From Amycolatopsis sulphurea (GTDB lineage Bacteria; Actinomycetota; Actinomycetes; Mycobacteriales; Pseudonocardiaceae), in NCBI RefSeq assembly GCF_002564045.1, contig NZ_PDJK01000002.1:3968001-4032000 (forward strand): a stretch of DNA of 64,000 nt. The letters are read 5' to 3'. Made by a program: the position numbers and the translations under genes. This document shows positions 16,605 through 24,890 of this stretch, piece by piece. A model generated the notes under the pieces. It did no database searches. It was not told the DNA's origin and worked only from the letters and a program-made list of their open reading frames with translations. Each line of letters starts with the position of its first letter. Position 1 is the stretch's first letter.

Positions 16605-17046
16605 TTACCGGTGCCTTTCGAGAGAGCCTGCTACGGCGCTCCCGGCGACACCTACTTCATCGCCCGTCCGTGGCGGCGAAGGGGAGCACCCATATCGATG
16701 CACGCATGGGACTCACCTCCTCGGTCCAGGCCACGGTCGCCGGAAGGCTAACCGGGCTGTGGTCCCCGGGTCCACCGGTTTCCGGCTCCGGGACCAGGCC
16801 TGCCCGAGCCCGGATGTTTCCGGACTCGGTGGCTGTGAGGCGGCCCGACCGCTCGAGGGGGAGGGAACGGCCGGGCCGTGAGGTAATCGTACAGCCCGCC
16901 GTCACCCGGCTTCCGCGCAGCGCCGACTTCGGCGCGTTGACCTCCGATTCGGTGATCTTGCCACCGAGGTACGCGCTACGCCGTCATGCTTGGTTTCGCC
17001 GGGGAAGAGAGTCAACCGGACGCTGGGTTCGGGCGTGGCAGGTGCA
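16605..17046. other. Intergenic region without a convincing gene
   Basis: About 440 bp upstream of the GNAT gene. Reading frames here are not supported by ribosome-binding sites or recognisable domains. It should contain the promoter of the leftward GNAT gene; no clear -35/-10 pair was seen. Confidence 0.5.
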
Positions 17047-17413
17047 TGACGACCAAGGCGCCAAGCGAGTCGAGCGACGACTTCTGGGAGACCCTGCCGT
17101 CCGCCGCTGTGACCTTCGCGCACCTGCAGCGAAACCGCCGTTGCCACCCGTTCGGCAGAGGGCCTTCGCGGTCGACATGGCGCTCCACCTGACGATCGCG
17201 ATCGTCGTCACGACGAAGCTCGCCTTGCCGATCTGGGCCTCGCTGGTCGGGACGTACATTGTGGTGTCGTTCATCCACCGGGTCCTGCTCCAGTGGTGGT
17301 GGGGCGCCACGATCGGCCGGGCACTCTTCGGCCCGCGCAACGCGGTGCCGGTGACGGGCGCGAAGCCGACCTTCGGTGCGCAACTCAAAGTGTGGCTTGT
17401 CCTGGGTACTTCG
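17047..17413 (+). pseudogene. Probable decayed RDD-like membrane protein
   Basis: A plausible start (ATG 17047, MTTKAPSESSDDFWETLPSA) runs out of frame after about 40 codons. From about 17130 the neighbouring frame reads an RDD-like segment: RAFAVDMALHLTIAIVV, then WASLVGTYIVVSFIHRVLLQ and TIGRALFGPRNAVPV, with two transmembrane helices. The reading then runs into the tRNA terminator. A frameshift plus loss of the 3' end explains this best; a short functional protein in the second frame is possible. Confidence 0.4.
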
Positions 17414-17417
17414 CCGT

Positions 17418-17457
17418 CATCGGCGGGGCCGGAGCCTAGGCTCCGGCCCCGCCGATG
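17418..17457 (-). terminator. 40-nt perfect palindrome downstream of the tRNA
   Basis: The arms are fully complementary over 20 bp, with the centre GCCTAGGC. It starts 23 nt past the tRNA 3' end on its strand and is the expected terminator of the tRNA transcript. Confidence 0.75.
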
Positions 17458-17480
17458 GCCCGCTGGCCGTGTCGACGCGG

Positions 17481-17554
17481 TGGGGCCGGAGAGACTCGAA
17501 CTCTCACTGGCACGGACCTAAACCGTGTGCCTCTGCCAATTGGGCTACGGCCCC
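17481..17554 (-). tRNA. tRNA with UAG anticodon (leucine, CUA codon) but a short variable loop
   Basis: The 74-nt cloverleaf is complete: acceptor GGGGCCG/CGGCCCC, discriminator A73, D-arm with GG at 18-19, anticodon stem CACGG/CCGTG with loop TTTAGGT (U33, anticodon TAG, G37), 5-nt variable loop CCAGT, and T-arm GAGAG-TTCGAGT-CTCTC. CCA is not encoded. The anticodon assigns leucine, yet bacterial tRNA-Leu normally has a long class II variable arm; this one is class I. The tRNA call is firm and the charging identity is open. Confidence 0.85.
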
Positions 17555-17678
17555 CGCGAACCTGTGGTGGATCGTAGCGCGCGCCACGTTCGTGGGTGCT
17601 CGGCGTGGCCGGTGGCCGGGACGGGGGTGCCGTCCTCTACCGTGGGCGTTTGTCAGTCCGATCCGGCGAGGAGGGCAC

Positions 17679-17900
17679 GTGGCTCGCGATCCCGAGACCA
17701 TCGAGCGTGAGATCGAGCAGGCCAGGACCGCTCTGGTCGCGACGCTCGATCAGCTGGGCACCAAGGCCAACCCGCAGAAGCTCGCCGACGCGGCGAAGGA
17801 CGGTGTGCGCGCCAAGCTGGACGACCCGAAGATCAAGTATCCGCTGATCGGGTTCGGCGCGCTGGTCGTCGCACTGCTGGTTCGCAAGCTCTTCCGCTGA
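17679..17900 (+). CDS. DUF3618 family protein
   Basis: 73-aa protein: an acidic amphipathic N-terminus (DPETIEREIEQARTALVATLDQLG) with the DUF3618 signature, a middle helix, and a C-terminal transmembrane segment (PLIGFGALVVALLVRKLF). GTG 17679 follows GGAGG. It is widespread in actinobacteria and its function is unknown; it is probably a membrane-anchored stress-type protein like YqjD/ElaB, which is inference. Confidence 0.88.
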   Translation: MARDPETIEREIEQARTALVATLDQLGTKANPQKLADAAKDGVRAKLDDPKIKYPLIGFGALVVALLVRKLFR

Positions 17901-18124
17901 CCCGCCCCCAGTCGGATCTCGCCACCGGCTCGGTGGCTCCCCGGCCGCTGGGGCTGATCAGCGCGGACAGGTGTTCGCGCGGCGGTAGGGTTCGCCCAAG
18001 TGGGTGAAGACTGCGCCCTCGGCGGGGCTGTGTGGGTGGTTCCGTCGAATGTACGAACGTTCCGGGCCTGTTGTCACGCTGGGTTGCGGCAATGGTGCTG
18101 TTCACGCGGCCGGGTATCACACAT

Positions 18125-18154
18125 CCGGCCGTCACTCACTTGAGTGACGGCCGG
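18125..18154 (-). terminator. Hairpin terminator after the 18166-18696 gene
   Basis: CCGGCCGTCACTCA and its exact complement with a 2-nt centre, 11 nt past the stop of the leftward gene. Confidence 0.7.
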
Positions 18155-18165
18155 GGTGAACGGGG

Positions 18166-18696
18166 TCAGGCGCGGGCGACCTGGGAGGCGGTCGGAGCTC
18201 CGGTCGCCCTGCCGGGAACCGGAACCTCGCCGGGAGCCCGGTCCTGGACTTCCTTCGCCAGTTGCTTGCTCGGGGGCAGCGCCGGCTTGCCGGCGGTGGC
18301 CTCGGGGGACGGCTCGGCGCTCGCCGGAGCCGGGACCTCCGGAGCGGCGGAATCCTCGTCGGTGGCGGACGTGCCCGAGGCACCGGATCCCACGGGGTCC
18401 GTGGCAGGCGCCGGGTCCTTCTTCCCACCCGACGGCGGTACCTCCAGCGGCGCCTGCTCCGGCAGAGTCAGCCGGGCGGTCATGTACGCGCTGGTGAACT
18501 CGAGCGCGTTGCCGTTCAGCAGGTGCACGACGGTGGGGTGCTCGTTTGAAGCGAGCTTCTCGACCAGCTGGTCGACACGGTCCCGGGCGGCGATGATGCC
18601 CGGTGCCTTCGCGGTCAGCTCCTTGCCACGGCCGCTGACGGTGATCGTCCAGTCGTCGTTGTCGTGCTCGTACGTCGCCGTGATCGTTTCCACCAC
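18166..18696 (-). CDS. Hypothetical protein, possible HicB-like N-terminal fold with a Pro/Ala-rich tail
   Basis: About 176 aa. The start is placed at GTG 18696, which follows GAGGGGTGAGG; an upstream in-frame ATG (18747) is less likely. Residues 1-70 are beta-alpha (TITATYEHDNDDWTITVSGRG; GIIAARDRVDQLVEKLAS) and resemble antitoxin-like HicB folds. The rest is Pro/Ala/Ser/Glu-rich and probably disordered. No toxin partner lies next to it. The family assignment is weak. Confidence 0.6.
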   Translation of the reverse strand: MVETITATYEHDNDDWTITVSGRGKELTAKAPGIIAARDRVDQLVEKLASNEHPTVVHLLNGNALEFTSAYMTARLTLPEQAPLEVPPSGGKKDPAPATDPVGSGASGTSATDEDSAAPEVPAPASAEPSPEATAGKPALPPSKQLAKEVQDRAPGEVPVPGRATGAPTASQVARA

Positions 18697-18914
18697 TGCC
18701 TCACCCCTCTCGTCATCAGCATGCGTCACCGGGTGGGACCCAGCCACTGCACACTCATGACGCGATTCCGGCCCCCTGCCGCAATCGCGACACTCCGTGG
18801 GTCTTTCTACCCCCTCATCGATACCTCAACGAAACTCTGTGTCACAAGTAACGGCCGGGGTTTGCGGTGAGTAACGACCGAATGGCCTAATGCACGCGCA
18901 TCTTCATGCGCATG

Positions 18915-19514
18915 TCAGCTCGCTCGCTGTGACAATCCGGTCCAGAGCACCTCCATGGCGTACCCGGTGGCCGTCTCGGGAGTCACCTCCGGGAACCGCT
19001 CGCACCAGATCGCGAGCCGCTCGCACGCGCCCACCACGATCTCGGCCGATGCCTCGGCCTGCACGATGTCGCCGGCGTCGAGGTGGTCGTTGAGCAGCGC
19101 CGTGATCAGATTCGTCTGCTGGCGGCGGGTTTCCTCGATCTCTGCTGTTGCCGAGGTCCCGATCAGTGCCATCTCCTGCCGCAGCAAGGACCACGCCTCT
19201 CGCCGTTCGCGGATGAAGACGAAGAACGCCAGCAGCCCCTTCCGCAGGGCGTCTTCGGCGGAGGTGGCGCCGAGCGTCGCCTCCGCGGTGATCTCGCGCA
19301 GGGCTGCCCGCGACTGCCGGATGCAGGCGAGCAGCAGGCCCTCTTTCGAGTGAAAGTACTCGTACAGCATCGGTTTGGACACGCCCACCTGTTCGGCGAT
19401 CTCGTCCATCGACGCGGTCGCGTAGCCGCGTTCGGTGAAGACCTGCTCGGCGACCGCGATCATCTGCTGCTCGCGTTCGGCCCGGGGCATGCGCTTGCGC
19501 TTGGCGGTGGTCAC
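18915..19514 (-). CDS. TetR/AcrR family transcriptional regulator
   Basis: 199 aa. The N-terminal HTH (MIAVAEQVFTERGYATASM; IAEQVGVSKPMLYEYFHSKE) is typical TetR and is followed by an all-helical ligand domain with an ETRRQQTNLITALL segment. GTG 19514 is chosen; GTG 19522 is possible. A 26-bp palindrome just upstream is the likely self-operator. No divergent target gene is adjacent, so the regulon is elsewhere or limited to itself. Confidence 0.92.
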   Translation of the reverse strand: MTTAKRKRMPRAEREQQMIAVAEQVFTERGYATASMDEIAEQVGVSKPMLYEYFHSKEGLLLACIRQSRAALREITAEATLGATSAEDALRKGLLAFFVFIRERREAWSLLRQEMALIGTSATAEIEETRRQQTNLITALLNDHLDAGDIVQAEASAEIVVGACERLAIWCERFPEVTPETATGYAMEVLWTGLSQRAS

Positions 19515-19525
19515 GGCGCACACTC

Positions 19526-19551
19526 TACCGACAGTAATATTACTCACGGTA
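19526..19551. promoter_or_regulatory. TetR-type operator palindrome
   Basis: TACCG-nn-AGTAAT joined to ATTACT-nn-CGGTA: 11 of 13 positions per arm are complementary, with a 12-bp perfect core. It lies 4-12 bp upstream of the TetR start, where binding would block transcription. Confidence 0.65.
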
Positions 19552-19579
19552 AGAATGCGCTCGCGGCCCGGTGGCCAAG

Positions 19580-19631
19580 CACGGAGGGGACGTTCGCGAC
19601 AGGGGAGGAGCCGCGAAAAGTCCCCTCCGTG
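19580..19631 (-). terminator. Two-tier hairpin after the XRE gene
   Basis: Outer 12-bp arms CACGGAGGGGAC/GTCCCCTCCGTG enclose an inner TTCGCG/CGCGAA stem. It sits about 20 bp past the stop of the 19652-20152 gene on its strand. Confidence 0.65.
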
Positions 19632-19651
19632 GTCCGGAGGTCGCCCCTGGC

Positions 19652-20152
19652 TCAGGCCGGGGCGAGGTTGCGCAGGTGCCCGACCAGTTCGGCGGTCGGC
19701 ACCCCGCAGAGTTCGGCCATGCGTTCCAGCGCGGCGAAATCGAACGAGACTTCGTGCGCGGCGGTCCTGGACGGCGCCGGTGCGGCGGAATCGTTCCCCG
19801 CCCTGCCCTGCTGCAGCCGCCCCTCGGCCCAGCGGCGCAGCGGGGCCAGCTCCGGGCCTGCCTCGGCGATCACCCGGCGGAGGTCCACCCGAATCCGGCC
19901 GGGCTCGTCCACGAACACTCGCTGGTGCACCTTGGCGAGCAGGTCCTGGGGCAGCTCGTCCATGGCCACGCACAACTCGACCAGCCGCACCACCGAGCAT
20001 TGCCGGGTGCCCAGCTCGTAGGTCGCCAGTGTCTGCAGGGAGATCTCGCTCTGCAGGTGCTCGTTCAGCTCCTTGCGAGTCCAGCCCCGGTCGCGCCGGA
20101 GCCTGCGCAGCTCATCCCCGAGTACTCGTTGGTAGTGCTCCGCGTCGATCAC
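19652..20152 (-). CDS. XRE-family helix-turn-helix regulator
   Basis: 166 aa. The N-terminal HTH_3-like domain (LGDELRRLRRDRGWTRKEL; SLQTLATYELGTRQCSVVRL) is followed by a helical segment (LVELCVAMDELPQDLLAKV) and a C-terminal region ending in a second small helical domain (FAALERMAELCGVPTAELVGHL). It resembles small BldD-like actinobacterial regulators. GTG 20152 is preceded by GGGGACAGG. It lies downstream of the LCP gene on the same strand. Confidence 0.85.
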   Translation of the reverse strand: MIDAEHYQRVLGDELRRLRRDRGWTRKELNEHLQSEISLQTLATYELGTRQCSVVRLVELCVAMDELPQDLLAKVHQRVFVDEPGRIRVDLRRVIAEAGPELAPLRRWAEGRLQQGRAGNDSAAPAPSRTAAHEVSFDFAALERMAELCGVPTAELVGHLRNLAPA

Positions 20153-20286
20153 TGCCTGTCCCCTGCCCCTCACGAAATCCCGCGTCTTGCGGTGGTGAAA
20201 GTGCCGAGGTCGCGAGTCCTTACGCGGGTTCCGCGGAAAAGTTTTCGTGATTTGCCGGAGTGCCCCCCGAATGGAGTAGTCGAGCG

Positions 20287-21954
20287 TCAGTTGACGCAGG
20301 GCACGCCCTCGGCGGTGATCGGCTGATCGTCGGATCCGGCCGGTGCCGGTGCGGACGAGGTGGGTGCGGCGGCCGGGGCCCGCGGGGCACCCGAACCGGC
20401 CGAGGCGCCGGCGGCGGGCTGGACGTCCGAGCCGAGGAACACCGTCACGTGCCCCTTCTGCACGCTCTTGTCCTCCTGCACGGTGGCCTGCATGCCGAGT
20501 GCGTCGGCGACCGCCTTGCCGGCTTCCTCGCCGCCGCTGGGCACCCAGATCACGGAAGTCTTGCGCGAACTGGAGTTGGCCGTGTCGCCGGCGGTGAAGC
20601 CCTTGCTCGTCAGCTGCTTCGACACGCTCGCGGCCAGCCCGTCCCGGCCTGATGCGTTGCGCACGTCGACTGTGACGTTCTGGTGCGTGGCGGTGGCCCG
20701 CGGAGACGATGGTGCCCCGCTGCTCGCCTGCGGCCCGGCGAGACCCTGCACGAATGCCTTCACCTTCTCCGGGTCGACCTGGATCGCGACTCCGTCGTCC
20801 GGCGTCCGGTACTCGACGTTCTCGGTCGGGATGGTGCGGAACTCCAGCTGCCCGCCGGTCAGCCCCTTCATCTGCTGGGCGAAGCCGAAGACGTCCCAGT
20901 TCTGGTTCAGCACCACGGACTTCTTGATCGCATCGATCAGCGCGCCGAGCCTGCTCGGGTCGGTCAGGGTGCCCGCGGAGAGGATCTTGCGAGCCATCCC
21001 GGCCATGAAAACCTGCTGGCGCACCACCCGGTCGAGATCGCCGCGTGGCAGACCGTGCCGCTGCCGGACGAACTCCAGCGCTTCCACCCCGGCGATGGTG
21101 TGCTCGCCCTTGGAGAACTTCGCGCCGGAGTACTGGTCGTTCACGTTGTCCTTCAGGCACACGTCCACCCCGCCGATGGCCTGGGTGATGTCGCTGAACC
21201 CGAGCAGGTTGATCGCCGCGTAGTTGTCGATGGTGGACCCGGTCAGCTCCTGCACGGTGGCGATCAGCTGCTTCGCCCCGGCCTGGTTGGCCTGGACGTC
21301 GAGCTGCTTCGGATCCGTCACGCCCTGGGCCTGCAGGTCCTTGCGGGCCTGCAGCATCGCTCGCGCGTACGCCGAGTTGATCTTGTGCTTGCCGTAACCG
21401 CCGGGGATGTCCACGTACGAATCGCGTGGCAGCGAGATCGCCACGGCCTTGCTGCCGTCGTTCGGGATGTGCACGAAGATCAGTGTGTCGGTGTTCAGCT
21501 CGCCATCGGATTCCCCGGCCCGCAGCTGGGCGAGCTGCTCCTGGGAGAGCGGATTGCCCTGGGCGTCGGTCCGGCTGTCCAGGCCGACCAGCAGGATGTC
21601 GCGCGCGCCGTCCGCGGGCTTCTCGCCGCCGCCGTTGTTGTCGATCACGTTCGCGTAGTTCAGGCCGTTGACCAGGCCCTGCAGGGAAGCCCACGCGTAG
21701 CCGGTCAGGCCCATCACCAGCAGGGACACCACGGCGACGGCGATCTTCGCGCTGCGCAGCGGGTTCCGCCGGGGAGGGGCCGCGCGCGGGGGCGGTGGTG
21801 CCGGGCGGCGCGGCGGACCGGCTGGTGCCTCCCGGCGGCCGCGTGGCTGTTCGTACGGCTGCGGGAGGCGCCGGCCGGTTTCCCATCCGGGCGGGTCCTG
21901 CCGGGAGCGGGCGGGGCGGCGGCCGCCTTGCCCGTTCCGAGGCGGGTGGTCCAC
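20287..21954 (-). CDS. LCP (LytR-CpsA-Psr) family cell-wall polymer ligase with LytR_C domain
   Basis: 555 aa. LCP enzymes transfer lipid-linked glycopolymers to peptidoglycan (arabinogalactan in mycolate producers). Order: a Pro/Arg-rich cytoplasmic tail (residues 1-60), one transmembrane helix (AVAVVSLLVMGLTGYAWA), the LCP domain with DILLVGLDSRTD and ISLPRDSYVDIPG, then a LytR C-terminal domain (VTVDVRNASGRDGLAASV) and an Ala/Pro/Ser-rich tail. GTG 21954 follows GAAGGAG. It is a single gene with nothing else of the pathway adjacent. Confidence 0.93.
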   Translation of the reverse strand: MDHPPRNGQGGRRPARSRQDPPGWETGRRLPQPYEQPRGRREAPAGPPRRPAPPPPRAAPPRRNPLRSAKIAVAVVSLLVMGLTGYAWASLQGLVNGLNYANVIDNNGGGEKPADGARDILLVGLDSRTDAQGNPLSQEQLAQLRAGESDGELNTDTLIFVHIPNDGSKAVAISLPRDSYVDIPGGYGKHKINSAYARAMLQARKDLQAQGVTDPKQLDVQANQAGAKQLIATVQELTGSTIDNYAAINLLGFSDITQAIGGVDVCLKDNVNDQYSGAKFSKGEHTIAGVEALEFVRQRHGLPRGDLDRVVRQQVFMAGMARKILSAGTLTDPSRLGALIDAIKKSVVLNQNWDVFGFAQQMKGLTGGQLEFRTIPTENVEYRTPDDGVAIQVDPEKVKAFVQGLAGPQASSGAPSSPRATATHQNVTVDVRNASGRDGLAASVSKQLTSKGFTAGDTANSSSRKTSVIWVPSGGEEAGKAVADALGMQATVQEDKSVQKGHVTVFLGSDVQPAAGASAGSGAPRAPAAAPTSSAPAPAGSDDQPITAEGVPCVN

Positions 21955-22117
21955 GCGGTCGGCTCCTTCTCGTCGGTTCGCCTCTCCGTTCCGGAGACGC
22001 ATCGTGCCGGGGTGGGGTTGCGACGGCCGCACACCGCCCCCGGTCGTGTGGTGCCTACCACTATCGTCGGGTATCGGCGGCCGTTTCGCCCGGCCGGTGG
22101 TGCGCGTGTCGCGGGCC

Positions 22118-24274
22118 TCAGCCGGCCGCGCTCGCCGCCCGCCGCGTCGGCAGGACGCACGAACCGGCTGCGACCAGGGCGAACGCCGCGGTCGTGACGT
22201 GCAGCACCACGGTCGCCGCACCCGGCGCGACCCCGCTGCTCGCCGCCATCAGCGCGGGCACGCAGGCCAGCGCGCAGACCAGCCAGGTGCCGGCTCTCGC
22301 CGTGGCACCGGTCCGCACGGTGTGCAGCAGGAGCACGCCGAGCAACAGGTGTACGAGGCTCTGCACCGGGTCGAAGCGGACGCCGAGCACGTCCGCGTCG
22401 GCCGACGCGCCTCCGAAGCGGGCGAGCGCGAAACCGAACACCCCGAGCGTCGCGTAGCCGATGCCGAGCGCTGCGGCGGCTCTGGTGAGCAGGACCGGAA
22501 CCCGGCCGGTCGGCGGATCCGGGCGGATCGGGGCGGGCACCGGACCGTGCTGAGAGGCACGCGGGCGCCGTTCGAACCACCAGAACACCAGTCCGGCGGG
22601 GACCAGCAGCAGCGCGAGCGCGATCGCGGTGTGCGGGCGGACCAGCCAGGTCAGGCCGTCGGCGATCCGGCCGGGCAGGTAGACCAGCGAGATCAGCAGC
22701 AGCATCCCCGCCAGGAACGCCAGGTACAGGCTCATCGGCGCACGCAGCAGCAGCCTCGTCGCGCGGCTGACCCGGCTCAGGGCGGCCCAACGCCGCAACG
22801 GCGCGGCGAACAACCCGGCCAGCCCGAACTGGCTGACGCCGAGCAGCAGCACTTCCCACGGCGCCGCGGACAGCGCGGAGGGGGCGCCCTGGCTGCCGAG
22901 CAGGACGGGCGAGGCGCCGAACGCGGTCGTCGCCACGATAAGCCCGGCCACTCCGGCGATTGCGGCCACGCCGAGCCACTGCCGCGGCAGACGTACTCCG
23001 TCGGCGTGCGCGAAGGCCACCTGCTGGGCTGCCAGCGCGAGCGCGAGCGTCGCGCCGTAGCGCGGCCAGGACGAGCCACTGACCGCCGCGGCGACTTCAC
23101 CGGCCACGACTGCCGCGGCCAGCCCGGCGACCGACCACAGCCGTACGCGGCGATAGAGCGCCAGCAGCACCGGCGCGCAGACGATGGTCAGCAGGTAGAC
23201 CCCCAGCAGCCACAGCGGGTGCAGCGCGATCTCCATGACCTTCGTGCTGGTGCCCCCGGGGATGCCCAGCAGCTCCAGGGCCAGCGGCACCAGGAAGGCG
23301 ACCACAGCGAAGATCAGCCCCGGCCGTAGCAGCGGGCTGGCCAGCTCGGCCAGATAATGCCGGTAACCACGGTCGCGTTCGGCTCGCCAGCCCGCCGCGT
23401 TCGCGCGGCCGCAGGCGAAAAACAGCACCGGGGCCAGCTGCGCCAGCCAGGTGATCGGCGACCACGCACTATCCGGCGCACCGGCCCAGTCGGCCAGCGC
23501 GGCGACCGATTCTCCGACCACCAGCAGGACCACTCCGGCCGCCCCGGCCACCGCCCACGGACGCGGGGCACCGTGTGGGCAGGCCCGGATCGAGCTGCGG
23601 CGGGCGGTGAGCCAGCCGCGCATCCTGGCCACCAGCAGGCAGCCGATCACCAGCACCCCGGCGACCAGCGAGCCGATCGGGTCGCCGACCGGCGGACCCC
23701 AGCGCTGGTGCCACGAGTTGACCACCAGCCCAGCCGAGTACAGCGTGGCGACCAGCTGGCAGGTTTTCGGGGAATCCATCGGGTTCAGCGCGCAGGTGTG
23801 GTGCATGTCCTGCGACAGCCGCGAGTCCAGCGAGGCCCGCACCTCCGGGTCTAGGGGGTGGCCCTTCTTGTCCGCGTAGCGGAGGAGGTCATATCCCAGA
23901 TCATGGGCCTTGCACGGGACGGAGTAATCCCACTTCGTGTTGTCGTCGCCCCACGGGGTGGAGCAGCCGCCGTCAACGTGCACGGCGCGCACTGTGCCGT
24001 CTCGGGCCGGCAGCACGCCCGGCCGTACGCCGGTCACCGCGGTGAAGTCCGAGGGCAGCTGGGCGAGCGCGGTCGGCGCCGGACCGGGGTGGGTGAGCGC
24101 CGCGATGGCGTTCTGCGCGGCGAGCACGTCCCCGGTCGGCGAGCCTTGGTTCGGCGGTGCCGCAGGCCGGGAGGCGATCACGCCGAACCCGAACACCACC
24201 AGGAGTACGAGCAGCAGCCAGGCAGACGTCGACCACGGACGTCGGACGCGAGCGGTGGCACGGTCGGCTGGCAT
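22118..24274 (-). CDS. Prokaryotic phospholipase A2 domain fused to a multi-spanning membrane region
   Basis: 718 aa. An N-terminal signal anchor is followed near residues 100-165 by a secreted-type phospholipase A2 domain: DGGCSTPWGDDN, then VPCKAHDLGYDLLRY with the His-Asp catalytic pair, and paired cysteines (DMHHTCALNP; PKTCQLVATLY). The remainder has about 14 hydrophobic helices that resemble an acyltransferase-3-like block, ending in four helices like DUF4383. A PLA2 domain would face outward. The whole could couple phospholipid hydrolysis to acyl handling in the membrane, which is inference. ATG 24274 is the only good start. Confidence 0.75.
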   Translation of the reverse strand: MPADRATARVRRPWSTSAWLLLVLLVVFGFGVIASRPAAPPNQGSPTGDVLAAQNAIAALTHPGPAPTALAQLPSDFTAVTGVRPGVLPARDGTVRAVHVDGGCSTPWGDDNTKWDYSVPCKAHDLGYDLLRYADKKGHPLDPEVRASLDSRLSQDMHHTCALNPMDSPKTCQLVATLYSAGLVVNSWHQRWGPPVGDPIGSLVAGVLVIGCLLVARMRGWLTARRSSIRACPHGAPRPWAVAGAAGVVLLVVGESVAALADWAGAPDSAWSPITWLAQLAPVLFFACGRANAAGWRAERDRGYRHYLAELASPLLRPGLIFAVVAFLVPLALELLGIPGGTSTKVMEIALHPLWLLGVYLLTIVCAPVLLALYRRVRLWSVAGLAAAVVAGEVAAAVSGSSWPRYGATLALALAAQQVAFAHADGVRLPRQWLGVAAIAGVAGLIVATTAFGASPVLLGSQGAPSALSAAPWEVLLLGVSQFGLAGLFAAPLRRWAALSRVSRATRLLLRAPMSLYLAFLAGMLLLISLVYLPGRIADGLTWLVRPHTAIALALLLVPAGLVFWWFERRPRASQHGPVPAPIRPDPPTGRVPVLLTRAAAALGIGYATLGVFGFALARFGGASADADVLGVRFDPVQSLVHLLLGVLLLHTVRTGATARAGTWLVCALACVPALMAASSGVAPGAATVVLHVTTAAFALVAAGSCVLPTRRAASAAG

Positions 24275-24334
24275 GTGTTACAGGGTGCCAGCCGGTGCCG
24301 GATACCGGGAGCGGGCGTCCCGGGAGTGCTCCCC

Positions 24335-24609
24335 GGGGTGTCGGCAAAGTCGGTGTGTGGGGCCCTGCGCCGACCGTGGAGGTCCGTGGAGGTCCGTGAA
24401 GGGGCCCTTCACGGACTCTGAGTCTGTGAAGGGGCCCTTCACGGACTTGGGACAGGGCTGGCGCACAGCGCGAGGTGGTCGCGTGTCTCGAACGCCTCCG
24501 CTTCGCCCGCTGCCGGGCGTGATCGACGAAGACGGCAGGCGCCGTCGATGATGACGCGGCAGCCACGGCTCTCTGCTGATCACGGGTCCCGACCGACTTT
24601 GCCAGCCCC
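24335..24609. mobile_element. Non-autonomous repeat element with inverted ends, copy A (about 275 bp)
   Basis: The left end reads GGGGTGTCGGCAAAGTCGGT and the right end is the complement form ACCGACTTTGCCAGCCCC. It contains two tandem GTGAAGGGGCCCTTCAC palindromes (24395-24444). An 18-bp direct repeat (24319-24336 and 24609-24626) flanks it. There is no ORF of its own. It shares its body with the copy at 53970-54210 in opposite orientation. Confidence 0.65.
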
Positions 24610-24626
24610 CCGGGAGTGCTCCCCGG

Positions 24627-24890
24627 CATCAAGGCCGCGCCGGCGGAATTGTTACGCGGCCGGTTCCCCACGGGTCGATACCGAACAACTTGCTCGAATT
24701 GCCGCCGGTGATCCGGTGCCGCGCGAGTTCGTTTTGATTTATTTCGTTCTCGCCGGCTGAGAATAATCCACTGGGCACCCGGGGCGCGCTGCCGGATCGG
24801 CGAAGACTGATCCAGTTGTCCGGCCGAACGGGTTTGCGCCGGGGGGCGCGGGGTATGCCGCAGCGGCGCGGGTAATCCGTGCCGTGTGCG
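24627..24890 (-). pseudogene. Possible amidohydrolase C-terminal remnant within a 264-bp gap
   Basis: On the minus strand around 24674-24751 the frame reads NELARHRITGGNSSKLFGID, which resembles the C-terminal strand-helix of amidohydrolase-2 enzymes. No start, metal motif or upstream domain survives, and the element at 24335-24609 lies next to it. The rest of the gap shows nothing. Confidence 0.3.

Noticed and set aside
20683..22197. 504-codon frame opposite the LCP gene
   Set aside because: Antisense to a gene with clear motifs; composition is His/Gly/Val/Arg-rich as expected for a shadow frame.
22004..23329. 441-codon frame opposite the phospholipase/membrane fusion
   Set aside because: The Arg/Gln/Gly-rich translation reflects the reverse complement of hydrophobic codons; no start signal.
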